A DNA stretch of 64,000 nt from Burkholderia territorii (GTDB taxonomy: Bacteria; Pseudomonadota; Gammaproteobacteria; Burkholderiales; Burkholderiaceae): contig NZ_CADFEJ010000024.1 in the NCBI RefSeq assembly GCF_902833055.1, positions 17,198 through 81,197 of the forward strand, given 5' to 3'. Each line of letters opens with the position of its first letter. Within the stretch, counting starts at the first letter, position 1. The notes under the pieces were generated by a model, which saw nothing but the letters and a program-made list of their open reading frames with translations, was not told the origin of the DNA and made no database searches. Position numbers and translations under genes: made by a program. This document shows, in pieces, positions 24,688 to 33,019 of the stretch.

Positions 24688-25035
24688 TGGACTGGACTCG
24701 TCGTGGATGGCGGGGAGTAGAAGCTACGTGGCCGATGCGGTTCGAGGTAAAAACACCCGGTCCGGCATGCGACGCCGGCCGTCGCCCCCGGCGAAGCCTA
24801 ACGCGAATGCGCGTCGTCGATCAACGCCGCCGAGCACCGGGGACGCGCGAATGGAAAGCCCCTGCGATACCGGCACACGAATGCCGAGACGAGACATCGC
24901 GACGCTGAATACATCAAGCGGCACGCCGCCCGCCCGACGCGCCCTGCCGCTCGACGAAAGCCGTCGCGGCGTCCACCGCGCGTGCAACCTCGCCTTCATC
25001 GGGTCAAAAGAACGCCGCGCAGCGCACCGCGCCCG
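24688..25035. other. 348-bp spacer, no gene seen
   Basis: This lies between two minus-strand genes, the LysR gene and the LprI-like gene. The only open frames are arginine-rich and lack ribosome-binding sites. It should hold the promoter of the LprI-like gene. Nothing else is recognisable. Confidence 0.5.
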
Positions 25036-25920
25036 CTACGCCCGCGCGCCCAACCGTTCGGCCAGAAACCCGATGAACGTGCGCAGCGTGACGAACCCTT
25101 CACGGTGCTGCGGAAACACCGCGTTCAACGTGATCGGCGACGGCGCATATGCATCGAGCACCGGCACGAGCGCGCCACTGTCGAGCGCCGAGCCGACGAT
25201 GAAATGCGGCAGCAGCGCGATGCCGAGCCCCGCGATCGCCGCGTCGCGCACGACTTCACCGTTGTTCGCGACGAGCGGACCTTGCACGTCGAACGTGCGC
25301 GCGGCGCCGTCGACCCGGAATTCCCAGCCCACACGCCGCTCGCGCCCGTACATCAGGCACGTATGGCCGGCGAGGTCGGCCGGCGTCGCAGGCGCGCCCT
25401 GTCGCTTCAGATACGCGGGGCTCGCGCACGCGATCATTTCCCAGGCGGCCAGCGGTCGCGCAATCAGCGTCGAATCCTCGAGCGTGCCGATCCGCAGCAC
25501 GAGATCGAAGCCCTCGCCGATCAGGTCGACGCGCCGGTCGGTCAGGTCGACGTTGAGCCGCACGGCCGGATGCGCGGACAGGAATTCGGCGATCAGCGGC
25601 GACACGTGCGTGATCCCGAACGACAGCGGCGCGCTGATCTTCAGCGAACCGTGCAGCTCGGTGCTGCGCACCGACATCGCCTGCTCGGCGTCGGCGACTT
25701 CGGCCAGGATCCGCTGCGCGCGCGCATAGAACTCCTGCCCCGATTCCGTGACCGCGAGATTGCGTGTATTGCGATGGAGCAAACGCACGCCCAGCGCGGC
25801 CTCGAGCGCCATCGTGCGCCGGCTCACGAACTGCTTGGACAGCATCAGTTGATCGGCCGCCGCCGTGAAGCTGCCCGCATCGACGGTCGCGACGAAGATC
25901 CTCAGGTCGTTGAATTCCAT
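25036..25920 (-). CDS. LysR-family transcriptional regulator, divergent from pirin
   Basis: A 294-residue LysR regulator. The helix-turn-helix occupies residues 1-60 (MEFNDLRIFVATVDAGSFTAAADQL), and the substrate-binding domain runs from about 90 (HGSLKISAPLSFG). It belongs to the large CrgA/DsdC-like group frequent in Burkholderia. GAGGTGGACAAT precedes the ATG at 25920, and a GTG three codons upstream is less likely. It is divergent from the pirin/wrbA genes with a T-N11-A site between, so it probably regulates these and itself. A redox-related effector is a reasonable guess from its neighbours. Confidence 0.88.
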   Translation of the reverse strand: MEFNDLRIFVATVDAGSFTAAADQLMLSKQFVSRRTMALEAALGVRLLHRNTRNLAVTESGQEFYARAQRILAEVADAEQAMSVRSTELHGSLKISAPLSFGITHVSPLIAEFLSAHPAVRLNVDLTDRRVDLIGEGFDLVLRIGTLEDSTLIARPLAAWEMIACASPAYLKRQGAPATPADLAGHTCLMYGRERRVGWEFRVDGAARTFDVQGPLVANNGEVVRDAAIAGLGIALLPHFIVGSALDSGALVPVLDAYAPSPITLNAVFPQHREGFVTLRTFIGFLAERLGARA

Positions 25921-25967
25921 ATTGTCCACCTCAGAGTGACAGTCATTATCACTACAGCCATTTATTT

Positions 25968-25982
25968 GTCAAATCGATTGAC
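25968..25982. promoter_or_regulatory. LysR operator candidate between LysR and pirin genes
   Basis: GTCAAATCGATTGAC is an inverted repeat (GTCAA/TTGAC) containing TCAAATCGATTGA, which fits T-N11-A. It is central in the divergent spacer, 65 bp before the pirin ATG. TAAGAT at 25984-25989 could serve as the pirin -10 element. Confidence 0.5.
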
Positions 25983-26047
25983 CTAAGATTCATCTCAACG
26001 AACGGCCGGGCCCACTTCCGAGGACCGGCGATATCCAGGAAAAAATC

Positions 26048-26773
26048 ATGATCGAGACTCGTGCAGCAGACCAACGTGGCCGTGCCGAGCATGGCTGGCT
26101 CAGCTCCCGTCACACGTTTTCTTTCGCGAATTACTACGATCCGAAGCAAGTCGGCTTCTCCGACCTGCTGGTGATCAACGACGACCGCGTCGCGCCGGGC
26201 CGAGGCTTCGGCACGCACCCGCACCGCGACATGGAAATCCTGTCGTACGTGCTCGACGGCGCGCTGGAGCACAAGGATTCGATGGGGACCGGCTCGGTGA
26301 TCGTGCCGGGCGACGTCCAGCTGATGAGCGCGGGTACGGGCGTGCGTCACAGCGAGTTCAACCACTCGCACGAGACGCCGGTCCACTTCCTCCAGATCTG
26401 GATCGGGCCGGCCGAAAAGGGCGCCGAGCCGCGCTATCAGCAGACGAACATCGAGGCAGACGACAAGCGCGGCAAGCTCACGCCGATCGTATCGCCCGAC
26501 GGTAGCGGCGGTTCGCTGAAGATCCGCCAGGACACGCGGATCTACGCGGGCCTGTTCGACGGCGACGAACGCGCCACGCTCGAACTGGCGCCGGATCGCT
26601 TCGCCTACGTGCATGTCGCACGCGGCAGCGTGACGGTCAACGGCGTGACGCTCGGCGAAGGCGACGGCGCACGGATCCGCAACGAGCAGTCGCTCACGTT
26701 CGCGGACGGCAAGGATGCCGAAGTGCTGGTATTCGACCTGCGTCCGGTCGAAGTGACGGCCGAGTGGGCATGA
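26048..26773 (+). CDS. Pirin family protein (bicupin, YhhW-like)
   Basis: A 241-residue bicupin. The N-terminal cupin has the pirin metal site H57-P-H59 in GTHPHRDME and H101-S-E103, all four ligands conserved as in E. coli YhhW. This fits quercetin 2,3-dioxygenase-type activity reported for some pirins, while others act as redox sensors. The C-terminal cupin (about 150-235) lacks metal ligands, as is usual. It lies 60 bp before wrbA in the same direction. With a flavodoxin-type quinone reductase next to it, a role in quinone or flavonoid stress is plausible but inferred. Confidence 0.9.
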   Translation: MIETRAADQRGRAEHGWLSSRHTFSFANYYDPKQVGFSDLLVINDDRVAPGRGFGTHPHRDMEILSYVLDGALEHKDSMGTGSVIVPGDVQLMSAGTGVRHSEFNHSHETPVHFLQIWIGPAEKGAEPRYQQTNIEADDKRGKLTPIVSPDGSGGSLKIRQDTRIYAGLFDGDERATLELAPDRFAYVHVARGSVTVNGVTLGEGDGARIRNEQSLTFADGKDAEVLVFDLRPVEVTAEWA

Positions 26774-26791
26774 CGCCCGTTCGGAACATCG

Positions 26792-26811
26792 GGCCCCGCT
26801 GAAGCGGGGCC
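26792..26811 (+). terminator. Hairpin between pirin and wrbA
   Basis: GGCCCCGCT and AGCGGGGCC arms flank a two-base GA loop (with adjacent pairs opening in practice) and are followed by TTCTC. It may partly terminate or process the pirin transcript before wrbA. Confidence 0.5.
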
Positions 26812-26833
26812 TTCTCAATCGGAGATTCGCAAC

Positions 26834-27436
26834 ATGGCCAAGGTACTCGTTCTCTACTACTCGTCCTACGGGCACATCGAAACGATGGCGCAGCACGTCG
26901 CGGAAGGCGCGAAATCGGTGCCCGGCGTCGAGGTCACGCTCAAGCGCGTGCCTGAAACCATTCCCGTCGACCAGGCGAAGGCGATCGGCATCAAGATCGA
27001 CCAGGCCGCCCCCGTCGCCACCGTGGACGAACTCGCGGGCTACGACGCGATCATCTTCGGCACCCCGACCCGCTTCGGCAACATGGCCGGCCAGATGCGC
27101 ACGTTCCTCGACCAGACGGGCGGCCTGTGGATGAAGGGTGCGCTCGTCGGCAAGATCGGCAGCGTGTTCGCGTCGACCGGCACGCAGCACGGCGGCCAGG
27201 AAACGACCATCACGTCGTTCCACACGACCCTGCTGCATCACGGGATGGTGATCGTGGGCGTGCCCTATGCGTGCAGCGGGCTCGTCAACATGAACGAAAT
27301 CACGGGCGGCACGCCGTACGGCGCGACCACGCTCGCGGGCGCGGACGGCAGCCGTCAGCCGAGCGCGAACGAACTCGACATCGCGCGCTACCAAGGCAAG
27401 CACGTCGCGGAACTCGCCGCGAAGCTCGCGTCGTAA
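26834..27436 (+). CDS. wrbA: NAD(P)H:quinone oxidoreductase WrbA
   Basis: A 200-residue flavodoxin-fold protein, the typical WrbA length. The FMN-phosphate loop is Y-S-S-Y-G-H-I near residues 9-15, and G-T-P-T-R-F-G-N-M and S-T-G-T-Q-H-G-G-Q-E are diagnostic WrbA segments. It carries out two-electron reduction of quinones with NAD(P)H, avoiding semiquinone radicals, in the cytosol. A GGAGATTCGCAAC site precedes the ATG. It is downstream of pirin and likely shares LysR control. Confidence 0.95.
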   Translation: MAKVLVLYYSSYGHIETMAQHVAEGAKSVPGVEVTLKRVPETIPVDQAKAIGIKIDQAAPVATVDELAGYDAIIFGTPTRFGNMAGQMRTFLDQTGGLWMKGALVGKIGSVFASTGTQHGGQETTITSFHTTLLHHGMVIVGVPYACSGLVNMNEITGGTPYGATTLAGADGSRQPSANELDIARYQGKHVAELAAKLAS

Positions 27437-27570
27437 CGCGGGCGCCGCCCGCCCCGGGACACCCGGGCGGGGCGGCGCGTGCCGCCGCTGCGCGGCACGC
27501 ACGAGAACGCACGGCGCCGGTCGACCCGGCGCCGCTTTCCGGCGCGCGAGCGCCGGCTGTTACAGGCCCG

Positions 27571-27897
27571 TTACTGGCCCGATGCCGGCGCGGCGGGCGC
27601 GGCCGGAGCGGGTGCCGGCGCCGCCTTCGTCGCGGGCGCCTTCTCCACCGCGTTCTGCGGGTAATTGCTCTGATCGTTGGTCAGCCGGTAGCCGGTGCCC
27701 GTGCCGATCGCCTTCAGGTCCTTCGCGTGGCGCGCGCGGGCGGCCTTGCGGGCTGCCTTCTTCTGCGCCTTGTCGAGCTGCTTCTGCGTCGGTGCGGACG
27801 CCGGATCCTGCGCGTATGCCGCCGGCGCGGCGGTCAACAGCAGACCGAACGACGCCGTTACTGCCACTGCCACCGAAACCACGCGAGACTTCGTCAT
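27571..27897 (-). CDS. Small secreted Lys/Ala-rich protein
   Basis: A 108-residue protein with a clear signal peptide (MTKSRVVSVAVAVTASFGLLLTAAPAAYAQ, cleavage near residue 29). A short basic segment (KQLDKAQKKAARKAARARHAKDLKA) follows and the C-terminus is Ala/Pro-rich. AAGGAGATCCGGCC precedes the ATG. The same build is seen in DUF4148-like and other small envelope proteins of Burkholderia. The function is unknown. The gene is single, with unrelated neighbours on both sides. Confidence 0.65.
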   Translation of the reverse strand: MTKSRVVSVAVAVTASFGLLLTAAPAAYAQDPASAPTQKQLDKAQKKAARKAARARHAKDLKAIGTGTGYRLTNDQSNYPQNAVEKAPATKAAPAPAPAAPAAPASGQ

Positions 27898-28144
27898 GGC
27901 CGGATCTCCTTGTCGATGTTGGTTGTGGGTCGAACGCCGGCACGCACGCGACGGACGTCGGCGTGCGACCACGGCGCCGATGCAACGTTAGCCGATCGCC
28001 GCGCAAATGTCCGTGCCGGTTCCTGAATTCTCCTGATAACGGCAACGATACATGCGCGGCAGGCGTCCGGCCCGCCGGCGCGGCGCGCGTGCCATCAGGG
28101 AAACCGATAGCATCGCGCGGCCGGGCGGCGCCGCGCAGCGCCGC

Positions 28145-28879
28145 TCAGATCCAGCGCGACAGCACCGGCAGCAGGACCGGCACGACGAACGCGGTCAGCA
28201 CGCCGTTCATTCCCATCCCGAGGCCCGCGAACGCGCCGGCCTCCTCGCTGACCTGGAACGCGCGCGCAGTGCCGATCCCGTGCGACGCGACGCCGAGCGC
28301 GAAACCGCGCACCGCCGGCTCCTCGATGCGCAGCGCGTTCAGGATCGCACGGGCGCACACGGCGCCGAAAATCCCGGTCGAGATCACCAGCACGGCGGTC
28401 AGCGACGGAATGCCGCCGATTTCCTGCGCGACGGCCATCGCGATCGGCGTCGTCGCGGATTTCGGCGCGAGCGACGCGATCGTCTGGTGCGACGCGCCGA
28501 ACAGCGCGGCGATCCCGACCGCCGACACGATCGCGGTCAGCGAGCCCGCGAGCAGCCCGGCGAGCAACGGCACCGCGGCGCGCCGCAGCTTCGACCACTG
28601 GCGGTACAGCGGCAGCGCCAGCGCGACGGTCGCCGGGCCGAGCAGGAAGTGGACGAACTGCGCGCCTTCGAAATACGTCGGATACGGCGTGCGCGTGATC
28701 GTCAGCAGCACGACGATCAGCGCGACCGCGATCAGCACCGGGTTCGCGAGCGGGTTGAAGCGCGCGCGTGCATAGGCCGCCTGTGCGATCAGGTACGCGA
28801 TCAACGTGATCGTCAGGCCGAGCAGCGGCGTGGCCGCGAGGTAGACCCAGATCGCGCCGAGCTTCGGGAAGGCCGTCAT
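28145..28879 (-). CDS. lrgB: LrgB family membrane protein
   Basis: A 244-residue inner-membrane protein of the LrgB/CidB family with about seven helices. The conserved PKSATTPIAMAVAQEIGGIPSLTA and ASHGIGTARAFQ blocks are diagnostic. LrgA/LrgB (CidA/CidB) proteins influence murein hydrolase activity and cell lysis, and some relatives export organic acids such as glycolate or pyruvate. Its start overlaps the lrgA stop (ATGA), showing translational coupling. Confidence 0.92.
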   Translation of the reverse strand: MTAFPKLGAIWVYLAATPLLGLTITLIAYLIAQAAYARARFNPLANPVLIAVALIVVLLTITRTPYPTYFEGAQFVHFLLGPATVALALPLYRQWSKLRRAAVPLLAGLLAGSLTAIVSAVGIAALFGASHQTIASLAPKSATTPIAMAVAQEIGGIPSLTAVLVISTGIFGAVCARAILNALRIEEPAVRGFALGVASHGIGTARAFQVSEEAGAFAGLGMGMNGVLTAFVVPVLLPVLSRWI

Positions 28880-29247
28880 CGCGTGCCCTCCGCCATGCCG
28901 TCCGCGCGCCGCTGGCGCCGCAGCAATGCACGCGTGACGAGTGCGGTCACGGCGATCGCGAGCGATGTGCTCACCGCCAGCGCGACGACCACCGCGAGCG
29001 CATCGCCGCGCACGCGGTCGGCCGACACCATGATGCCGACGCCGGCCGGCACGAACAGCAGCGACAGATGGCGCAGCAGCTCGAGTGCGGTCGGCTCGAT
29101 CGCGTCGGCCACCCGCGGGCGCAGCATCACGAAGCCGAACAGCAGCAGCATGCCAATCACCGGGCCCGGCACCGGCAGGCCGAACAGATAGGACACCCCT
29201 TCCCCGAGACACTGGAAGGTCAGCAACACCGCGAATGCCTGCAGCAT
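28876..29247 (-). CDS. lrgA: CidA/LrgA family holin-like protein
   Basis: A 123-residue holin-like protein with four hydrophobic helices, starting MLQAFAVLLTFQCLGEG. The family segment P-V-P-G-P-V-I-G-M-L-L-L lies near residues 25-36, and L-S-L-L-F-V-P-A-G-V-G is near 62-72. GGGAGAAGCTTC precedes the ATG at 29247, though the open frame continues upstream without a better start. It is the first gene of an lrgAB pair and ends in a charged tail (LLRRQRRADG). Confidence 0.92.
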   Translation of the reverse strand: MLQAFAVLLTFQCLGEGVSYLFGLPVPGPVIGMLLLFGFVMLRPRVADAIEPTALELLRHLSLLFVPAGVGIMVSADRVRGDALAVVVALAVSTSLAIAVTALVTRALLRRQRRADGMAEGTR

Positions 29248-29598
29248 GAAGCTTCTCCCGAACGTGGCCGCGCGATCGTGCAGGCGCGCGGCCGATGAGC
29301 CGGCGGCTTGCCGCGCCGGCGTGGACGATACGCGCGATCGTATCAACAAAGGCCGACGGCCGGGCCGCCGGCGTGGCGCGCGACCGCGGGCAACCGCCCT
29401 GCAGCCGGATCGAATCGATGCGACACTTGCCGCCGGACGATGCGAAAACGACGCAATCGTCGCGCAAGATGAGGCGTCGCATACGCTCGGCGCGGTCGAG
29501 TCATGGATTCGCTCGCAGCGAATGCGTACCGCACGACGCACATGAAACATGCATCACGGGGCGGCCACCTGCCCTCGCCGCATCAAGGAGAAGGTTCG
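29248..29598. promoter_or_regulatory. Divergent promoter region lrgA / ABC exporter
   Basis: This 350-bp spacer lies between divergently transcribed genes and has no convincing coding frame. It should carry both promoters. No regulator gene is adjacent and no operator could be defined. Confidence 0.4.
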
Positions 29599-31452
29599 AT
29601 GTTTTCGTGGTTTGAACGGCGCCTGCCGACATTCCCGCTCGAGGATCCCGCCACGCCGCCGAAGGGATTCTTCTCGTTCGTCTGGGCGTGCACGAAAGGC
29701 GCGCGCAGCTGGCTTCTGCTGATCGCGCTGACGTCGGCCGCGCTCGCCGCTTACGAGGCGGCGCTGTTCGCGATGATGGGACGCGTGGTCGACTGGCTGT
29801 CGTCGGCCACGCCTGCCGACTTCGGCGTCCGCCACTTCGGCACGCTCGCCGGTTTCGCCGCGATCCTCGCGGGCAGCGCATTGCTGATCGCGCTGCATAC
29901 GATGGTCAAGCATCAGGTGCTCGCGATCAACTTCCCGATGCGGCTGCGCTGGCTGTTTCACCGGCTGATGCTCGACCAGAGCCTGTCGTTCTACGCGAAC
30001 GAGTTCGCGGGCCGCGTGACGACGAAGATCATGCAGACCGCGCTCGCCGTGCGCGACGCGCTGTTCATGTCGGTCGACGTCGTGATCGGCGTCGGCGCGT
30101 ACCTGATCGGCATCCTCGCGCTCGCGGCGAGCTTCGACTGGCGGCTGATGATTCCGCTCGCGCTGTGGGCGCTCGGCTACGGCGTCGCGTGCGCGTATTT
30201 CGTGCCGCGCCTGGGCGCTGTGGGCAGCCGGCAGGCCGACGCGCGCGCGCTGATGACAGGCCGCATCACGGACGCCTATTCGAACATCACGACCGTGAAG
30301 CTGTTCTCGCACACGCGCCGGGAAGCCGACCACGCGCGGCGCGCGATGGAGGCATTCAAGGTGACCGGCGATGCGCAGATGCGGCTGGTCAGCGCGTTCG
30401 AGGTCGTCAACCATCTGCTGTCGACGCTGCTGCTGATCGGCTCGACCGGCGTCGCGCTTTATCTGTGGCTGCACGGCGACGCGAGCGCGGGCGTGGTCGC
30501 GGCCGTGGTCGCGATGGCGCTGCGCCTGTCGAGCTATTCGCACTGGATCATGTGGGAGATGACCGAACTGTTCGAGAACGTCGGCACGATCCAGGACGGC
30601 ATCAACACGCTGACGAAGGTGCGCAGCGTGGTCGACGCACCCGATGCGAAGACGCTCACCGTGCAGCGCGGCGGCATCGTGTTCGATAACGTGCGTTTCG
30701 CGCACGAGGACAACGACACGCCCGTGTTCGACGGGCTGAACCTGACGATCCGGCCCGGCGAGCGGATCGGCCTCATCGGCCGCTCGGGCGCCGGCAAGTC
30801 GACGCTCGTGAACCTGCTGCTGCGCTTCTACGACGTCGACGGCGGCGCGATCCGGATCGACGGGCAGGACATCGCGCACGTGACGCAGGACAGCCTGCGC
30901 GCGGCGATCGGGATGGTCACGCAGGATACGTCGCTGCTGCACCGGACGATGCGGGAGAACATTCTGTACGGCCGCCCCGACGCGACCGAAGACGAGATGC
31001 GCGACGCAGCCGTGCGTGCTGAAGCGTCCGACTTCATCGAGCGGCTGCGCGACCGGCATGGGCGTAGCGGCTACGACGTCGAGGTCGGCGAGCGCGGCGT
31101 GAAGCTGTCGGGCGGCCAGCGGCAGCGCGTCGCGATCGCGCGCGTGATGCTCAAGGATGCGCCGATCCTCGTGCTCGACGAAGCGACGAGCGCGCTCGAT
31201 TCCGAAGTCGAAGTCGCGATCCAGCGCAGTCTCGACACCCTGATGCACGGCAAGACGGTGATCGCCATCGCGCACCGGCTGTCGACGATCGCGGCGCTGG
31301 ACCGGCTGATCGTGCTCGACGAAGGGCGCATCGTCGAGGAAGGTACGCATCTGGAACTGCTTCAGGCCGGCGGCATCTACGCGGCGCTGTGGGCGCACCA
31401 GAGCGGCGGGTTCCTCGGCGAGACGGCGGACGCGGAAGGCGCCGAGCAGTAA
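29599..31452 (+). CDS. ABC exporter with fused permease and ATPase domains
   Basis: A 617-residue half-transporter. The N-terminal half has six membrane helices (about residues 20-310), and the ATPase domain occupies about 340-600. Walker A GRSGAGKSTL lies at about 394-403, the signature LSGGQRQR near 503 and Walker B ILVLDEATSALD near 522-532, with the H-loop IAHRLSTI after it. It should dimerise and export a lipid, drug or peptide, and the cargo is unknown. AAGGAGAAGGTTCG precedes the ATG at 29599, and the open frame upstream is not needed. It is a single gene. Confidence 0.9.
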   Translation: MFSWFERRLPTFPLEDPATPPKGFFSFVWACTKGARSWLLLIALTSAALAAYEAALFAMMGRVVDWLSSATPADFGVRHFGTLAGFAAILAGSALLIALHTMVKHQVLAINFPMRLRWLFHRLMLDQSLSFYANEFAGRVTTKIMQTALAVRDALFMSVDVVIGVGAYLIGILALAASFDWRLMIPLALWALGYGVACAYFVPRLGAVGSRQADARALMTGRITDAYSNITTVKLFSHTRREADHARRAMEAFKVTGDAQMRLVSAFEVVNHLLSTLLLIGSTGVALYLWLHGDASAGVVAAVVAMALRLSSYSHWIMWEMTELFENVGTIQDGINTLTKVRSVVDAPDAKTLTVQRGGIVFDNVRFAHEDNDTPVFDGLNLTIRPGERIGLIGRSGAGKSTLVNLLLRFYDVDGGAIRIDGQDIAHVTQDSLRAAIGMVTQDTSLLHRTMRENILYGRPDATEDEMRDAAVRAEASDFIERLRDRHGRSGYDVEVGERGVKLSGGQRQRVAIARVMLKDAPILVLDEATSALDSEVEVAIQRSLDTLMHGKTVIAIAHRLSTIAALDRLIVLDEGRIVEEGTHLELLQAGGIYAALWAHQSGGFLGETADAEGAEQ

Positions 31453-31463
31453 TGTTCGTGCAA

Positions 31464-31493
31464 GCGCGGCACGCACATGACGGCCTGCCGCGC
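31464..31493. terminator. Convergent-gene hairpin
   Basis: GCGCGGCA (31464-31471) and TGCCGCGC (31486-31493) form an 8-bp stem in the 46-bp space between the convergent ABC exporter and aldehyde dehydrogenase genes. It has no T-run on either side and may end both transcripts. Confidence 0.4.
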
Positions 31494-31498
31494 TGGCG

Positions 31499-32989
31499 TT
31501 ACAACCGCACGATCGTCGATTTCAGTTCGGTGTACTTGTCGAGTGCGTGCAATGACTTGTCGCGACCGTTGCCCGACTGCTTGTATCCGCCGAACGGGAA
31601 GTTCATGTCGTCGCTGCCGTCGCCGTAGCAGTTGACCCAGACGGTGCCGGCACGCAGGCGCCGCGCGACCGTGTGCGCGGTCGCCTGATCCGCCGACCAT
31701 ACGGCCGCCGCGAGCCCGTACTCGGTGTCGTTGGCGATGCGTACGGCCGCGTCGACGTCGTCGAACGCGATTACCGACAGCACCGGCCCGAAGATCTCCT
31801 CGCGCGCAAGCGTCGCTTGCGCGTCGACATCGAACACGGTCGGCTCGACGTAGAACCCGCCCGTCTCCTCGCGCACGCGCGCACCGCCCGTCACCAGGCG
31901 CCCTTCCTCCCGTCCGATGCCGATATAGCGCAACACGCGCTCGAGCTGCACGCGATCGACGATCGCGCCCATTGCGACAGCAGGATCGAGCGGATGCCCG
32001 GGCGCAAAGCGCCGCGACGCGGCGACCACCTTGTCGACGAACGCGTCCTTGATGTCGCGATGCACGAGCAGGCGCGAGCCCGCCGTACATACTTCCCCCA
32101 TGTTGAAGAAGATCGCATCGGCGGCCGCCTGCGCGGCGCGATCGAGGTCGGGGCAATCGGGCAACACGATGTTCGGCGACTTGCCGCCGAGTTCGAGCCA
32201 TACGCGCTTCAGGTTCGATTGCGCGGCGCACGCCATGATCTGCTGCCCGGTGCGTGCCGAACCGGTGAACGCGATGCAGTCGACGTCACGGTGCTGTGCA
32301 AGCAGCCGTCCTGGCTCGGCCCCGCCGGGCACGACGCTGAACACGCCGGGCGGCACGCCTGCCTCGCATGCCAGCTGCGCGACGCGGAGCGCAGTCAACG
32401 GCGACTTTTCCGACGGCTTGAGCACCACGCTGTTGCCTGCAGCGAGCGCCGGCGCGAATTTCCATGCGGCCATCAACAGCGGGAAATTCCACGGCACGAC
32501 CGCCGCGACGACGCCGATCGGTTCGCGCGTGACGAGTCCGACGAGATGGCGGTCGGCCGGCACGACCTCGCCGCCGACCTTGTCGATGGCTTCGGCATAC
32601 CAGTCGACGCAGTGCGCGGCGGCCGGTATGTCGATGGCCGTCGTATCGGCGATCGGCTTGCCGGTGTCGAGCGTCTCTAGCAACGCGAGTTCGTCGCGAT
32701 GCTCGCGCATCAGCGCTGCCCAGCGCTGCAGCACGGCCTTGCGGGCACGCGGATTCATGCCGGCCCACGCCTGCGCGTCGAACGCGCGGCGCGCGGCCGC
32801 CACGGCCGCATCGACGTCGTCGGCACCGCAGTCGGCGACCTGCGCGAGCACGCGGCCGTCGATCGGGCTCACGCACGCGAACGTCGCCCCGGTACGCGCG
32901 TCGCGCGCATCGCCGTCGATGAACGCGCGTGCTTCGATCACCAGCGCGGCCGCACGGGCCTGCCAGTCCGAGAATGTGGATGGATTCAC
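31499..32989 (-). CDS. puuC: Aldehyde dehydrogenase, PuuC-like
   Basis: A 496-residue NAD(P)-dependent aldehyde dehydrogenase. The coenzyme-binding P-W-N-F-P segment, the general-base Glu in L-E-L-G-G-K-S-P (about 267) and the catalytic Cys301 in G-E-V-C-T-A-G-S-R are all present. It is closest in style to gamma-glutamyl-gamma-aminobutyraldehyde and aminobutyraldehyde dehydrogenases, which act after amine oxidation. It is the last gene of the PotF-to-ALDH operon, 30 bp after the amidase. With the PuuB-like oxidase in the same operon, it should oxidise the amino-aldehyde produced from an imported amine. Confidence 0.88.
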   Translation of the reverse strand: MNPSTFSDWQARAAALVIEARAFIDGDARDARTGATFACVSPIDGRVLAQVADCGADDVDAAVAAARRAFDAQAWAGMNPRARKAVLQRWAALMREHRDELALLETLDTGKPIADTTAIDIPAAAHCVDWYAEAIDKVGGEVVPADRHLVGLVTREPIGVVAAVVPWNFPLLMAAWKFAPALAAGNSVVLKPSEKSPLTALRVAQLACEAGVPPGVFSVVPGGAEPGRLLAQHRDVDCIAFTGSARTGQQIMACAAQSNLKRVWLELGGKSPNIVLPDCPDLDRAAQAAADAIFFNMGEVCTAGSRLLVHRDIKDAFVDKVVAASRRFAPGHPLDPAVAMGAIVDRVQLERVLRYIGIGREEGRLVTGGARVREETGGFYVEPTVFDVDAQATLAREEIFGPVLSVIAFDDVDAAVRIANDTEYGLAAAVWSADQATAHTVARRLRAGTVWVNCYGDGSDDMNFPFGGYKQSGNGRDKSLHALDKYTELKSTIVRL

Positions 32990-33019
32990 GAGTGTTCCCT
33001 CTCCGTCAAAGATCGGCCA

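Noticed and set aside
27442..27478. A long GC-rich imperfect inverted repeat after wrbA.
   Set aside because: The arms have mismatches in the middle and no T-run follows, so it was not listed as a terminator, although it may shield the mRNA end.
29554..31476. A 640-codon minus-strand frame opposite the ABC exporter gene.
   Set aside because: It is antisense to intact Walker A, signature and Walker B motifs, and its translation is arginine/histidine-rich.
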